Below, piece by piece: positions 31,696 to 40,527 of a DNA stretch of 64,000 nucleotides. The position numbers and the translations under genes are program-made. Position 1 is the first letter of the stretch; the number at the start of each line of letters is the position of its first letter. The stretch comes from Adlercreutzia sp. ZJ176 (lineage in GTDB: Bacteria; Actinomycetota; Coriobacteriia; Coriobacteriales; Eggerthellaceae), in assembly GCF_011038975.1 (NCBI RefSeq), contig NZ_JAAKEC010000011.1:51218-115217 (forward strand). The letters run 5' to 3'. The notes beneath the pieces were generated by a model, which ran no database searches, had not been told where the DNA came from, and was given only the letters and a program-made list of their open reading frames with translations.

Positions 31696-32649
31696 TTAAG
31701 CCGTGATGATGGTACCGGTTTCTCCCTTGAGGCCCGCGGCGGCGCACTCGAGCGAGGTGATGAGGGCGCGTCCCTCGGGATGCGCCTCCAGGTACTCGAT
31801 GCATGCCTGGACCTTCGGGAGCATCGACCCGGGGGCGAACTGCCCCTCGTCGATGTACTTGCGCGCCTCAGCGACGTTCATGACGTCGATGTCGCGCTGG
31901 TCGGGCTTGTTGAAGTTGATGGCCACCTTCTCGACAGCCGTGAGGATCACGAGCATGTCGGCCCTGAAGTCGGCTGCCAGCTTGGCGCTCGAGCGGTCCT
32001 TGTCGATGACCGCGGGCACGCCGTGGTAGCTGTCGTCGCGCTCGACGACCGGCACGCCGCCGCCGCCCGCGGCGATGACGATGTAGCCGTCGTCCATGAG
32101 GTCCCTGATGGCGTCGAACTCAACGATGCGCTGGGGCTTCGGCGAAGCCACCACCTGGCGCCAGCCGCGGCCGGCGTCCTCTTTGTAGGTGTAGCCGGTC
32201 TCGGCCGCGCGCGCCTTCGCCTCCTCTTCGCTGAGGAAGGCGCCCACGGGCTTCGTGGGGTTCTCGAACGCCGGGTCATCAGGGTAGACGACCGTCTGCG
32301 TGACCACGGACGCCGTCGAGCGCATGATGCCGCGGCGCTTGAGCTCGCCGAGGATCGCCTGGGACAGGTGGAAGCCGATGTAGCCCTGGCTCATGGCACC
32401 GCACTCGGGGAAGGGCATGGCCGGCGTCTTGCCGTCGTGGGTGCTTGCGTAGTCAAATGCGTTGTTGATCATGCCGACCTGAGGACCGTTGCCGTGAGAC
32501 ACCACGACGTTGATGCCCTCGGCCACCATGTCGACGATATGGATGGCCGTGCTCTTCACAAGCTCAAGCTGCTCGGCCGGCGTATTGCCCAAAGCGTTGC
32601 CACCCAATGCAATGACTACGCTTTTGCCGTCGCCTTTCTGATAGGCCAT
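31696..32649 (-). CDS. arcC: Carbamate kinase
   Basis: Third enzyme of the arginine deiminase pathway: carbamoyl phosphate plus ADP gives ATP, ammonia and CO2. About 317 residues in the cytoplasm. The N-terminal ALGGNALG, the middle GGGGVPVV and C-terminal GSMLPKVQACIEYL motifs of the amino-acid kinase fold are present. The ATG at 32649 gives the standard N-terminus; a GTG 12 bases upstream is possible. It sits between arcB and the carrier gene, all on one strand. Confidence 0.95.
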   Translation of the reverse strand: MAYQKGDGKSVVIALGGNALGNTPAEQLELVKSTAIHIVDMVAEGINVVVSHGNGPQVGMINNAFDYASTHDGKTPAMPFPECGAMSQGYIGFHLSQAILGELKRRGIMRSTASVVTQTVVYPDDPAFENPTKPVGAFLSEEEAKARAAETGYTYKEDAGRGWRQVVASPKPQRIVEFDAIRDLMDDGYIVIAAGGGGVPVVERDDSYHGVPAVIDKDRSSAKLAADFRADMLVILTAVEKVAINFNKPDQRDIDVMNVAEARKYIDEGQFAPGSMLPKVQACIEYLEAHPEGRALITSLECAAAGLKGETGTIITA

Positions 32650-32691
32650 TGAAATCACCACTCTCAGGTCGAATTTGGGAACAGCGACCTA

Positions 32692-32816
32692 GGGGAGGCC
32701 CCCTAAAGCCTCCCCCACAGGTCAGGGGGTACTAAAAACAAACCAGCGCTGGTCGTTCTAACGCACAGGTCGCTCGCAAGATCGAGCAGCTCCGCTTGCC
32801 CTGGCGGGGCAAGCGG
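32692..32816 (-). terminator. Two hairpins between arcB and arcC
   Basis: CCGCTTGCCC/GGGCAAGCGG (32792-32816) lies 8 bases after the arcB stop and GGGGAGGC/GCCTCCCC (32692-32715) follows nearer arcC. Neither has a T-run. They probably protect or attenuate the arc mRNA so that arcA and arcB are more abundant than arcC. Confidence 0.5.
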
Positions 32817-32823
32817 AACCAAC

Positions 32824-33819
32824 CTACCTCAAGGTTGCGTACATGACCGCCTTGATGGTGTGCATGCGGTTCTCAGCCTCGTCGAACACGCGCGACTGCT
32901 TGGACTCGAACACCTCGTCAGCCACTTCCATCTCGGTGACGCCGAACTGCTCGGCGATGTCGGCGCCGATGGTGGTCTTGGTGTCGTGGAAGGACGGCAG
33001 GCAGTGCATGAAGATGGCGTCGTCGGAGGCCATAGCCATGACCTCGGTGGTCACACGGTACGGCTCGAGCAGGCGGATGCGCTCGGCCCACAGCTCAGCC
33101 GGCTCGCCCATCGACACCCAGATGTCGGTGTAGATGACGTGCGCGCCGGTGCAGGCTTCCTTTACGTCCTCGGTGAGGGTGATCGAGCCGCCCGTCTCCT
33201 CGGCGATCGCGCGGCAGGTCTCCACGAGGTCGTCCTTCGGCATCTGCGCAGCTGGGCCGCAGGCCACGAAGTGCAGGCCGAGCTTCGCGCACACCACCAT
33301 GAGCGAGTTGCCCACGTTGTTCTGCGCGTCGCCCATGAACACGAGCTTGAGGCCCTTGAGGCCCTGCGGGAAATTCTCCTCCACCGTGAGCATGTCGGCG
33401 ATCATCTGCGTGGGATGGAAGTCCGTGGTGAGGCCGTTCCACACCGGGACGCCGGCGTTGGCGGCCAGCTCCTCCACGATGGACTGGTCGAAGCCGCGGT
33501 ACTCGATGCCGTCGTACATGCGGCCGAGCACGCGGGCGGTGTCCTCGATGGACTCCTTCTTGCCCATCTGCGAGCTGCCCGGATCGAGGTAGGTGACGCC
33601 CATGCCGAGGTCGTACCCGGCAACCTCGAAGGAGCAGCGGGTGCGCGTGGAGGTCTTCTCGAACAGCAGCACGATGTTCTTACCCTCAAGGTAGCGATGC
33701 GGCACGCCTGCGCGCTTCATGTCCTTGAAGTTCTTGGAGAGCTTGATGAGGTAGCGGATCTCGTCAGGGGTGAAGTCAAGCAGCTTCAGGAAGTGACGAC
33801 CACTCAGATTAACAGGCAT
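32824..33819 (-). CDS. arcB: Ornithine carbamoyltransferase, catabolic type
   Basis: Second enzyme of the deiminase pathway, converting citrulline and phosphate into ornithine and carbamoyl phosphate; 331 residues, a trimer or dodecamer in the family. The carbamoyl-phosphate site STRTR (within FEKTSTRTRCSFEV), the ornithine-site FHPTQ and the catalytic HCLPSFHD are intact. Its place between arcA and arcC argues for the catabolic direction. Start at 33819 with GAAAGGA upstream. Confidence 0.95.
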   Translation of the reverse strand: MPVNLSGRHFLKLLDFTPDEIRYLIKLSKNFKDMKRAGVPHRYLEGKNIVLLFEKTSTRTRCSFEVAGYDLGMGVTYLDPGSSQMGKKESIEDTARVLGRMYDGIEYRGFDQSIVEELAANAGVPVWNGLTTDFHPTQMIADMLTVEENFPQGLKGLKLVFMGDAQNNVGNSLMVVCAKLGLHFVACGPAAQMPKDDLVETCRAIAEETGGSITLTEDVKEACTGAHVIYTDIWVSMGEPAELWAERIRLLEPYRVTTEVMAMASDDAIFMHCLPSFHDTKTTIGADIAEQFGVTEMEVADEVFESKQSRVFDEAENRMHTIKAVMYATLR

Positions 33820-33857
33820 GTTGGTTCCTTTCGGTAGAACATGGAAAAAGCGAGGGA

Positions 33858-33893
33858 GTGCCGGCTGCCAGCGGGGAGACCGGCAGCCGGCAC
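33858..33893 (-). terminator. Intercistronic hairpin between arcA and arcB
   Basis: 12-bp perfect stem (GTGCCGGCTGCC / GGCAGCCGGCAC) with a 12-base loop. No T-run follows. Likely an mRNA-stabilising or processing structure. Confidence 0.55.
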
Positions 33894-33902
33894 AGGGGAA
33901 GG

Positions 33903-35123
33903 TTACTCGTCTTCACGCCACAGCGGCATGGACATGCAGCGCGGGCCGCCACGACCGCGGGAAAGTTCGGCAGACGGCACCTGGATGGTGCGAATGCCCT
34001 TCTCCTCGAGCAGAGCGTTGGTGACGTCGTTGCGGTCGTAGACCACCACGGTGCCGGGACGCACGCACAGCGTGTTCGAGCCGTCGTTCCACTGCTCGCG
34101 CTCAGCCGCGATGCGATCGCCGCCGCCGCACGGGATGAGCTCGACGGGACGCCCCATGTACTCCTCGAGGATGCTCTCGAGCGTGCCGTTCATCTCCTTC
34201 ACCTTGATGCCGCCCTGACCGTCAGACTTGATCTCGAACACCGTGAGCGGGCCGAGGATGCCGGGATGCACGGTGAACTTGTCGTAGTCGATCTGCGTGA
34301 ACACCGTGTCGAGGTGCATGAAGGCGCGGGAGTTCGGGATGTTGAACGCCAGGATGGTGTCGATGGGAGAGTCGGACTCGAAGATGTTCTTCGCGATGCC
34401 GTCGATGGCGTCCGGCTCGGTGCGCTGGGAGATGCCGATGGCGAGCACGTGCTCGTTGATGTTCAGGATGTCGCCGCCCTCGATGTGGAACGTGTTGTAG
34501 CGGCTGTAGTACTCCGGCACGCACTGCAGCTCCGGATGGTACTTGAAGACGTACTCGCCGTAGATGGTCTCGCGGTTGCGGGTGACCGAGTACATGCGGT
34601 TGATGGACACGCCGTTGCCGATCATGGCGAACGGGTCGCGCGTGAAGTACAGGTTCGGCATGGGGGCCACGACCATCTTGGAGGCCTCGCTCACCAGGTC
34701 AACCAGCGAGTTGGACTTGTCGGTGTGCAGCTCGGTGAGGTTGATGCCCTCCATGGTCTTCAGGACGAGGTCCTTGTTGGCAGGGTAGTTGTCGTTCAGG
34801 TAGTCGAAGATGATCTTCTGGTAGCGCGAGGTGCGGATGCCGGCCTCCTCGATGAACTGCTTGAGGAACTTCTCGCGCAGCTCGGGGTACAGATCGAGCA
34901 CCTCGGCCATCAGGTCCTCGAGGTACACGACCTCGACGCCCTCGTCGCGCAGGGCCTGCGCGAACGCGTCATGCTCGGCCTGGGCCACCTGCAAGAAGGG
35001 GATGTCGTCGAAGAGCAGCTCTTCGAGGGTGTTCGGGGTAAGATTCAGAAGCTCTTTGCCCGGACGGTGCAGCAGAACTTTCTTCAGGGGCATGATCTCG
35101 CTTCTAACGTTCACACCAGCCAT
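33903..35123 (-). CDS. arcA: Arginine deiminase
   Basis: First enzyme of the pathway: arginine to citrulline and ammonia; 406 residues. FTRDP, FHIEGGD, FMHLDTVFT and the catalytic cysteine in RGGPRCMSMPL near the C-terminus are all present. The ATG at 35123 is chosen because AGGAGG lies seven bases upstream and the family begins near VNVRSEI. The frame stays open for another 65 codons, but that extension has no family match. Head of an arcA-arcB-arcC-carrier operon, divergent from a PucR-type regulator. Confidence 0.97.
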   Translation of the reverse strand: MAGVNVRSEIMPLKKVLLHRPGKELLNLTPNTLEELLFDDIPFLQVAQAEHDAFAQALRDEGVEVVYLEDLMAEVLDLYPELREKFLKQFIEEAGIRTSRYQKIIFDYLNDNYPANKDLVLKTMEGINLTELHTDKSNSLVDLVSEASKMVVAPMPNLYFTRDPFAMIGNGVSINRMYSVTRNRETIYGEYVFKYHPELQCVPEYYSRYNTFHIEGGDILNINEHVLAIGISQRTEPDAIDGIAKNIFESDSPIDTILAFNIPNSRAFMHLDTVFTQIDYDKFTVHPGILGPLTVFEIKSDGQGGIKVKEMNGTLESILEEYMGRPVELIPCGGGDRIAAEREQWNDGSNTLCVRPGTVVVYDRNDVTNALLEEKGIRTIQVPSAELSRGRGGPRCMSMPLWREDE

Positions 35124-35505
35124 GAGAATCCTCCTGTTCGTGTGTTGAATGATTGCCTTCGCCAAAGCGCAAGGCTTCGCGCATCCGCTCGCACGTTTAT
35201 AGGTTCGCACGCTTTGGTGCTCTAAACGTCTCACGGAACGCACAGGAACGCAACGGAAGTTGCCGTTTGTTAAGAGGACGGAAAAGAACTCGGCATCTGC
35301 AGGTTGCCGTGCCGTCATCCAGCGATTTCTCGGTGCTTCCCTTCCTGCGGCCCTTCGGCCGCTCGGCCTTTACTTGCACCTCAGCTGATTGCATACCTGT
35401 ATTCTACGCACCTTTCGACCCAAAATATATGTCAAACGTGGCCATATATGACATGATTTTTGGTGTATGGTGACCATATGGGTTTAGGACGAAGGAGCGA
35501 GCGCG
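35124..35505. promoter_or_regulatory. Divergent control region of arcA and the PucR-type gene
   Basis: 382 bases. The 35395-35480 part is AT-rich and holds palindromes: TATGGTGACCATA (35466-35478) and ATGTCA with TGACAT flanking about 35430-35455. TTGACA and TAGAAT occur on the minus strand there but 23 bases apart. If arcA is transcribed from here it has a leader of roughly 270 bases with hairpins such as CGGCCCTTCGGCCG. The leader contains Arg-rich open frames but no convincing gene. Confidence 0.5.
35466..35478. promoter_or_regulatory. Palindrome TATGGTGACCATA
   Basis: A 13-bp palindrome 27 bases before the ATG of the PucR-type regulator. It shares ATGGTGACCAT with the site at 25861-25871 before the surface operon. 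Either autoregulation or control by a common regulator is possible. Confidence 0.5.
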
Positions 35506-37173
35506 ATGCAGTTTCCCCTCGACGTGATCACCGGGTACTTCGACGAGAACGACATGCGCGTGACCAAGCACCCCCGGCACCCCAAGGACCTCTTCTCGTG
35601 GGTATCGGCCTTCTGCGACGACGACGCGCCGGGCATCGGCGTGGCGGGGATCGAGGGGAAGCCCGTCTACGTGGTGGAGTCCCGCGGCACGCTGCCCGAG
35701 AACGCGTGCTGCGTCATCGTGTCGAAGCCGGACGAGGGCGCAGGCGGAGGCGCCGGGGCGGCCTCCCCCGCCGCCGAGAGCGGGGACGCCGCTGGGGCCT
35801 CCCCCGCCGCCGAGAGAGGGAACGCCGCTGGGACCTCCCCCTCCTCCCCCGCCGGGGCGCGAGCCGACGACATCTGCGTCGAGTCCGCCCTCGAGCCCGC
35901 CGTCATCGCTGACCGTATCCAGCGCTACCTCATGGGCATCATCCAGTGGAACGACGTGATGGGCGACATGCTCGAGAGCGAATGCATCTGCCAGGACCTG
36001 CTGAAGGCGTCCGAGCCGGTGCTGAAGAGCTACGTGGGGCTTTCGGACTCCACGTACTCCTACATCGCACACACGCCCAACATCGCCCCCATCGACGACA
36101 CGAGCCGCTACTTCATCAAGAACAAGTTCTACAGCTCCGACGCCCTGGGCAAGGCGCGCGAGAAGGGGCTGGTGCGCACCTGGGCGCACCAGGACTGGAC
36201 GACCGTCCACAACGAGCCCAACGAGATCACCTCGCACCCCTCCATCGAGCGTGTGTTCCGCTTGAACGACGCCTACGCCGCGCACCTGGTGATGGTGTCG
36301 GAGAAGCCGATCAGCACCGCGCGGGTGTTTCTGTTCAACCTGCTGGCGAAGCGCGTGGAGATGTGCCTCACGCACCACTGGCGGCTCGAGAACCCGCTCG
36401 AGCAGCGCTACACCTACTTCTTGAAGGAGATCCTCACCGGCAACGCCTACGGCGGCGCCTACCTGGAGGAGCGCGCGCTGCTCCACGGGCTGCCGCTGAC
36501 GGGCCTGTTCGAGATGTGCCTGATCGACAACACGTGGCGCGCCGGCTCGGCCAGCTACTTCGCGAAGAAGGTGCTCGAAGCCGACCCCAACTGCAAGGTG
36601 GCGTTCGAGGGCTCGCGCGTGGTGGTGCTCCTGTGCACACCCGAGCCGCGGCGCGGGCGCATCGCCGGCATGGAGGAGCGCCTGTTCGAGCTGGCGGGGC
36701 AGATGCGCCTGGAGGTGGGCGTGTCGGACCGCTACGAGCACATCGACCAGAGCGCGCTCGCGCTTGAGAAGGCGCGCATCGCACTCAAGTACGGGCACCG
36801 CCGCTCGCGCCGCTACACGACGTTCGACCAGGGGCTCACCGCCGAGGGGGTCTTCCGCTTCCGCCGCTACTTCCCCTACTTCGTCACCGACCCGTTCAGC
36901 CGCAGCGAGAAGTTCGTCGCCAAGCTCCTGTCCTCGCCCAACCCGCTGTCGATACTGCGCGAGGCCGACCGCGAGCGCGGCACGAGCGACTTCGAGATCC
37001 TGCGCACGCACCTGTACTGCGAGGGCTCCATCAAGAAGGTGTGCGACATCATGCACATGCACCGCAACACGGTGAACTACCGCCTCGGCAAGATCCGCGA
37101 GACCATCGCCACCGACCTGGAGGACCCCGACATGCGCATGTACCTGCGCACGCTCTACCTCCTGAACGAGTGA
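35506..37173 (+). CDS. PucR/CdaR-type transcriptional regulator
   Basis: 555 residues with a C-terminal PucR-type helix-turn-helix (about 500-545, EGSIKKVCDIMHMHRNTVNY, RLGKIRETI). The middle section (about 290-470) resembles the GGDEF-derived segment of CdaR-like regulators. The N-terminal 60 residues and the region 150-290 may sense a ligand; no known domain was recognised. Residues 82-118 are a 12-residue tandem repeat of Ala/Gly/Ser/Pro, a linker. Divergent from arcA, so regulation of arginine catabolism is the natural guess. A palindrome precedes the gene. Confidence 0.82.
   Translation: MQFPLDVITGYFDENDMRVTKHPRHPKDLFSWVSAFCDDDAPGIGVAGIEGKPVYVVESRGTLPENACCVIVSKPDEGAGGGAGAASPAAESGDAAGASPAAERGNAAGTSPSSPAGARADDICVESALEPAVIADRIQRYLMGIIQWNDVMGDMLESECICQDLLKASEPVLKSYVGLSDSTYSYIAHTPNIAPIDDTSRYFIKNKFYSSDALGKAREKGLVRTWAHQDWTTVHNEPNEITSHPSIERVFRLNDAYAAHLVMVSEKPISTARVFLFNLLAKRVEMCLTHHWRLENPLEQRYTYFLKEILTGNAYGGAYLEERALLHGLPLTGLFEMCLIDNTWRAGSASYFAKKVLEADPNCKVAFEGSRVVVLLCTPEPRRGRIAGMEERLFELAGQMRLEVGVSDRYEHIDQSALALEKARIALKYGHRRSRRYTTFDQGLTAEGVFRFRRYFPYFVTDPFSRSEKFVAKLLSSPNPLSILREADRERGTSDFEILRTHLYCEGSIKKVCDIMHMHRNTVNYRLGKIRETIATDLEDPDMRMYLRTLYLLNE
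35760..35831 (+). repeat. 36-base tandem repeat inside the PucR-type gene
   Basis: Two copies encoding ASPAAESGDAAG and ASPAAERGNAAG, followed by a partial third (TSPSSPAG). It forms a flexible linker and may vary between strains. Confidence 0.7.
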
Positions 37174-37176
37174 CGC

Positions 37177-37285
37177 GAGAGCGGGCGGGCGGACGGATGC
37201 GGCGCGGGCGAGCGGGAGCGGCGCGAGCAAGCGGGCGGGCGGGCGGGCACGGGAACGGGCGCAAGCGGGCGGGCGCCGCTCTTCC
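37177..37285. repeat. GGGC-rich low-complexity tract
   Basis: Mostly repeats of GCGGGC, GCGAGC and GGGCGGGC after the regulator gene. No coding signal. Possibly a site of slippage. Confidence 0.6.
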
Positions 37286-37304
37286 CTTCGCTGCAAAAGA
37301 CAAG

Positions 37305-37333
37305 CAGGTCAGCGACTTCACATCGCTGACCTG
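37305..37333 (-). terminator. Terminator of tRNA-Arg
   Basis: Perfect 11-bp stem (CAGGTCAGCGA / TCGCTGACCTG) with a 7-base loop, followed on the minus strand by CTTGTCTTTT. Lies 9 bases after the CCA end. Confidence 0.85.
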
Positions 37334-37342
37334 CGAATTAAC

Positions 37343-37418
<76 letters not shown>

Positions 37419-37588
37419 GCGGGGCGGCGTTGCCGCCGCCAACGTATTATAGAGCAACCGTCGGCTTACAAGATAGTAAGGAATTCGTTCTTTCGGCGCA
37501 AAGGGGCACCTCATGCCCGATAATGTTGAGGGAGGAGCACAGGAATGCAGTTGAGCGGGCGCGCGGCGCCCGGGAAACGGAGTTCGTC

Positions 37589-37831
37589 ATGGCTTATCTC
37601 GAGAACCACCAGCTGTACTACAAGAAGTCCTGCCCCTTCTGCGTGAAGGTCCTTCGCTTCATGGAGGAGAACAAGATCACGCTCGACCTGCGCAACACCC
37701 TCGAGCCCGGCATCCAAGACGACCTCGTGCGCATAGGCGGCAAGAAGCAGGTGCCGTGCCTGGTAGTTGACGGCAGGGCGCTCTACGAGTCCGACGACAT
37801 CATCGCGTACCTGCGCAAGCGCGTCGGATAG
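37589..37831 (+). CDS. Glutaredoxin-like thioredoxin-fold protein
   Basis: 80 residues, a small cytosolic thioredoxin-fold protein of the glutaredoxin/GST-N type. The active site is CPFC (residues 14-17, KKSCPFCVKVL), the cis-proline is in KKQVPCLVV and the end ESDDIIAYLRKRVG is typical. A third cysteine lies in the VPCLV strand. ATG at 37589 with GGAG seven bases upstream. Probably reduces disulfides or mixed disulfides with glutathione-like thiols; the partner is unknown. Confidence 0.88.
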   Translation: MAYLENHQLYYKKSCPFCVKVLRFMEENKITLDLRNTLEPGIQDDLVRIGGKKQVPCLVVDGRALYESDDIIAYLRKRVG

Positions 37832-37864
37832 AACGCGCCGAGCAGCCCGCGCCAGCCTCCAGAC

Positions 37865-37896
37865 AAAAAACGCGGCGCCCCATAAGGGACGCCGCG
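37865..37896 (-). terminator. Terminator of the M23 peptidase gene
   Basis: CGCGGCG pairs with CGCCGCG, extended by CCC/GGG, followed on the minus strand by TTTTTTGTC. It may also serve the convergent glutaredoxin-like gene. Confidence 0.8.
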
Positions 37897-37993
37897 CCCG
37901 TCAGCCAGAAGTCGTCGACGATGAAGCTCGCACGGCGGTTCGCATCGGCGATGCAGTTCGCCAGGCGGCCTGCATCGGCCGATCCTGCACCAG

Positions 37994-39184
37994 CTAGAAG
38001 TAGTTGTGCGGGTTCACCGCCACGCCGTTGACCTCAACCTGGAAGTGCAGATGCGCGCCGAACGACTGGCCCGTGTTGCCCACCAGCCCGATGTTCTGCC
38101 CGCGCGAGACGGTCTGCCCCGGCGACACGAACACGGCGCTCGAGTGCATGTACTTGGTCACCATGCCGTTGCCGTGAGTGATGACCACCCAGTTGCCCGC
38201 GCCGCCGTTGTAGCCGCCATCGTTGGTGGCGTAGATCACGGTGCCGCTCTCGGCCGCGTAGTAGGGCGTGCCCTCGGGCGCTGCCATGTCAGTGCCCTTG
38301 TGGAACGAGTTGTCGAAGGCACGCCAGCCGAACCCGCTCGACGTGCTCGCCGCCGGGCACGGGTTGGCCAAGGTGCCCGACCCCACGACCACCGACGAAC
38401 CCGCCGACGCGCCCGCGAAGCTGTTGGCGCCCGATCCGCCCGATCCGCCTGAGTTGGCCGCGGCCAGCTGCTGCTGGCGAGCCGCCTCGGCCGCTGCCGC
38501 CGCCTCGGCCGCCTGACGCGCCGCCTCAGCCTCGAGCTCGATCTGGGCCTGCATCTCGGCCACCTCGGCCGTGATGCTGTCGGCCTCGACCTTCAGCGCG
38601 GCCTGCGTGCTCGCGATCTCGTTCTTCAAGTCGAGCGACTTCTGCATCTGCTCGGAGGCGATGCGCTCCTGCTCGGCGTACTCGGCGTGCGCGGCCTCAG
38701 CCTCGGCGCGCACGTCCTTGGTCTCCTGCACGAGCGCCGCGTCCTGGCTCGTGATGCGCTCGATCATGTCCCAGCTGGTGAGGAACTCCTCGAAGGAGGA
38801 GGCGCCGAGGAGCACGTCGAGAAGCGAGGAGCTCCCGCCCGTCTTGTACATGCTGTTGGCGCGGTCGCCCAGGCGCTCCTGCAGCTCGGCGATGCGCGCC
38901 TCGGCGGCGTCGATGCGCTTCTGCGCCTCGTCCATGGCCGCCACGGCCTCGTCATGGGCGACGACGGCGTTCTCGTAGTCGACGTTGGCCTGGTTGAGCT
39001 CGGTTTGCAGCGCGTCGATGCGCACGAACAGCGCGTCAGCCTCGGCCTGCAGCGCGTCGCGCTCCGCCTCGCTCACCGCGAAGGCCGACGTCACGGGAAC
39101 GCACGCCAGCGACAGGCTGGCAGCTATCACGCAGAGCCCGATTCGCCTGGAAACGGGGGTGCGGCGTGTGTTTTCGTAGGTCAT
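37994..39184 (-). CDS. Secreted M23 peptidoglycan hydrolase with coiled coil
   Basis: About 396 residues, exported by a signal peptide (hydrophobic core IGLCVIAASLSLACVPV, cleavage after TSAFA). Two long coiled-coil stretches (about 38-110 and 145-235) are like those of EnvC- or PcsB-type cell-separation factors. A Gly/Ser linker leads to a LytM/M23 domain (about 280-396) with zinc ligands in HKGTD and the HLHF motif in GAHLHFQVEV. Likely cleaves peptide cross-links during division. The ATG at 39184 or a GTG at 39190 may start it. Confidence 0.88.
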   Translation of the reverse strand: MTYENTRRTPVSRRIGLCVIAASLSLACVPVTSAFAVSEAERDALQAEADALFVRIDALQTELNQANVDYENAVVAHDEAVAAMDEAQKRIDAAEARIAELQERLGDRANSMYKTGGSSSLLDVLLGASSFEEFLTSWDMIERITSQDAALVQETKDVRAEAEAAHAEYAEQERIASEQMQKSLDLKNEIASTQAALKVEADSITAEVAEMQAQIELEAEAARQAAEAAAAAEAARQQQLAAANSGGSGGSGANSFAGASAGSSVVVGSGTLANPCPAASTSSGFGWRAFDNSFHKGTDMAAPEGTPYYAAESGTVIYATNDGGYNGGAGNWVVITHGNGMVTKYMHSSAVFVSPGQTVSRGQNIGLVGNTGQSFGAHLHFQVEVNGVAVNPHNYF

Positions 39185-39368
39185 ATGCACCTGCTCTCTC
39201 GTTACGATTTCGCAACGCAGCCCATCATAGCAGCAACCTCACGACCACACATTGATTAAACCGAAGCCCCATAACGCCAGATGAGAGAAAGGAAAAGGAA
39301 GAGGCGGGCTCTCCCGCACACCGAGAGCGAAGATCATGCCTGTTGGTTTTCTGCGCTGGAGGAGGGGA

Positions 39369-39444
39369 AATGGAGCGGGCGACGGGAATCGAACCCGCGT
39401 CAGGAGCTTGGAAGGCTCCGGTTCTACCATTGAACTACGCCCGC
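39369..39444 (-). tRNA. tRNA-Gly (UCC)
   Basis: 76 bases with CCA. Acceptor GCGGGCG pairs with CGCCCGC; the anticodon loop CTTCCAA gives UCC, reading GGA/GGG. Confidence 0.95.
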
Positions 39445-39784
39445 AGTCTGAGGACGGATTATAACCCAAGATCCCGGAAAGCCAAAACGAGACGGCGAAG
39501 AATTCCACCGAGCGGCCAAATCACCTGATCGGGAAGCGAGTCCACGCTCGCGACCGCACAGCCCGGAGCCGAACCGAAGCGAGCTCACGCTCGCGGCGCG
39601 CGACCCGAAACCCGAGCACAACGCCAGATGGGGCCCTTTGCGCTGATGGTGGTAAGAAAAGGGGCCGGGCGTGGCTTGCGGGCCCTGCCGCACCGGGACA
39701 CAATGGCGGGAAGATGCCTGTCTGGCAGCTGCTGGTCCCCAAAAGGCGAAAGCTCGCGCTTCGCCGAGACGCAAGGAGGAAGCC

Positions 39785-40282
39785 ATGTACGAAAGGTCCA
39801 TGAACGCGTACGGTCCCGACCAACTCTCCTACTACGTGGAAGACGTGGAGAAGTCCGCAGAGGAGTTCGCGCGCCTGTTCGGCGCGGGTCCCTTCATAGT
39901 GATGGAACCCGTGGTGTTCGACACCTGCGTGTACGACGGCAAGGAGATCAGCCTGCGGCTCAAAGTCGCGCTGGGACACTGGAGCAACATCCAGGTTGAG
40001 CTCGTGCAGAAGCTCAGCGACGAGCCGTTCCTCTCCGACGAGGTCGGATTCGGGTTCAACCACATCAACGTCACCGTCCCCAACTACGACGAGGCCGTCA
40101 GCGAGCTCGAGGCCGAAGGCTGCGAGATCGGCATGTACATGGAGGTCGACGGCATGAAGGTGGCGTACATGCGCTGCCCCTCGACGGGGCACTTCATCGA
40201 GATCCACGAGGCAAACCCGTCGAACGACGCCACCAAGGCCCTGGCGGCAGCTTGGGACGGCCAGAGCCCGTTCGTCGGATAG
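39785..40282 (+). CDS. VOC-superfamily protein (glyoxalase-like)
   Basis: 165 residues with the two beta-alpha-beta-beta-beta modules of the vicinal oxygen chelate superfamily. The first metal position is Tyr/Ser (LSYYVEDV) instead of His, while HINVTV and FIEIHE keep the later His and Glu ligands. The FGAGPF motif is like that of Glyoxalase_4/epimerase-type members. A perfect AAGGAGGAAGCC site fixes the start. Next to the molybdoenzyme operon; a role with aromatic substrates is possible but not shown. Confidence 0.8.
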   Translation: MYERSMNAYGPDQLSYYVEDVEKSAEEFARLFGAGPFIVMEPVVFDTCVYDGKEISLRLKVALGHWSNIQVELVQKLSDEPFLSDEVGFGFNHINVTVPNYDEAVSELEAEGCEIGMYMEVDGMKVAYMRCPSTGHFIEIHEANPSNDATKALAAAWDGQSPFVG

Positions 40283-40294
40283 GGCATGCGCAAA

Positions 40295-40316
40295 GCGCCG
40301 AGCACGCGCTCGGCGC
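40295..40316. terminator. Hairpin after the VOC gene
   Basis: GCGCCGAGC pairs with GCTCGGCGC around a four-base loop, 12 bases after the stop. No T-run. Confidence 0.5.
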
Positions 40317-40441
40317 ATCATGCAGCATGAGGGCAAGCGCGAGGGGGTTGCCGAAAGGGAGCCCCCTTTTGCGCTTGGAACGACAGGCACGGCTGGCAGG
40401 AAAAGGCAGGCGCAGGGAATAAAGGATCCCGGAGCGCACGA

Positions 40442-40467
40442 GGGGGCGGACCGCGCGGTCCGCCCCC
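40442..40467 (-). terminator. Hairpin after the molybdoenzyme operon
   Basis: Perfect 11-bp stem (GGGGGCGGACC / GGTCCGCCCCC) with a four-base loop, about 60 bases after the Fe-S subunit stop. T-poor tail. Confidence 0.6.
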
Positions 40468-40527
40468 TTCGCTTCCTCATGTCGTCATCGGCCGCCCTCA
40501 TCGTGCGCGGGGCCGCTGTCCGCCGGC

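Noticed and set aside
35124..35318. 65-residue N-terminal extension of arginine deiminase
   Set aside because: The family starts at the ATG at 35123, which has an ideal ribosome site; the extension has no family similarity.
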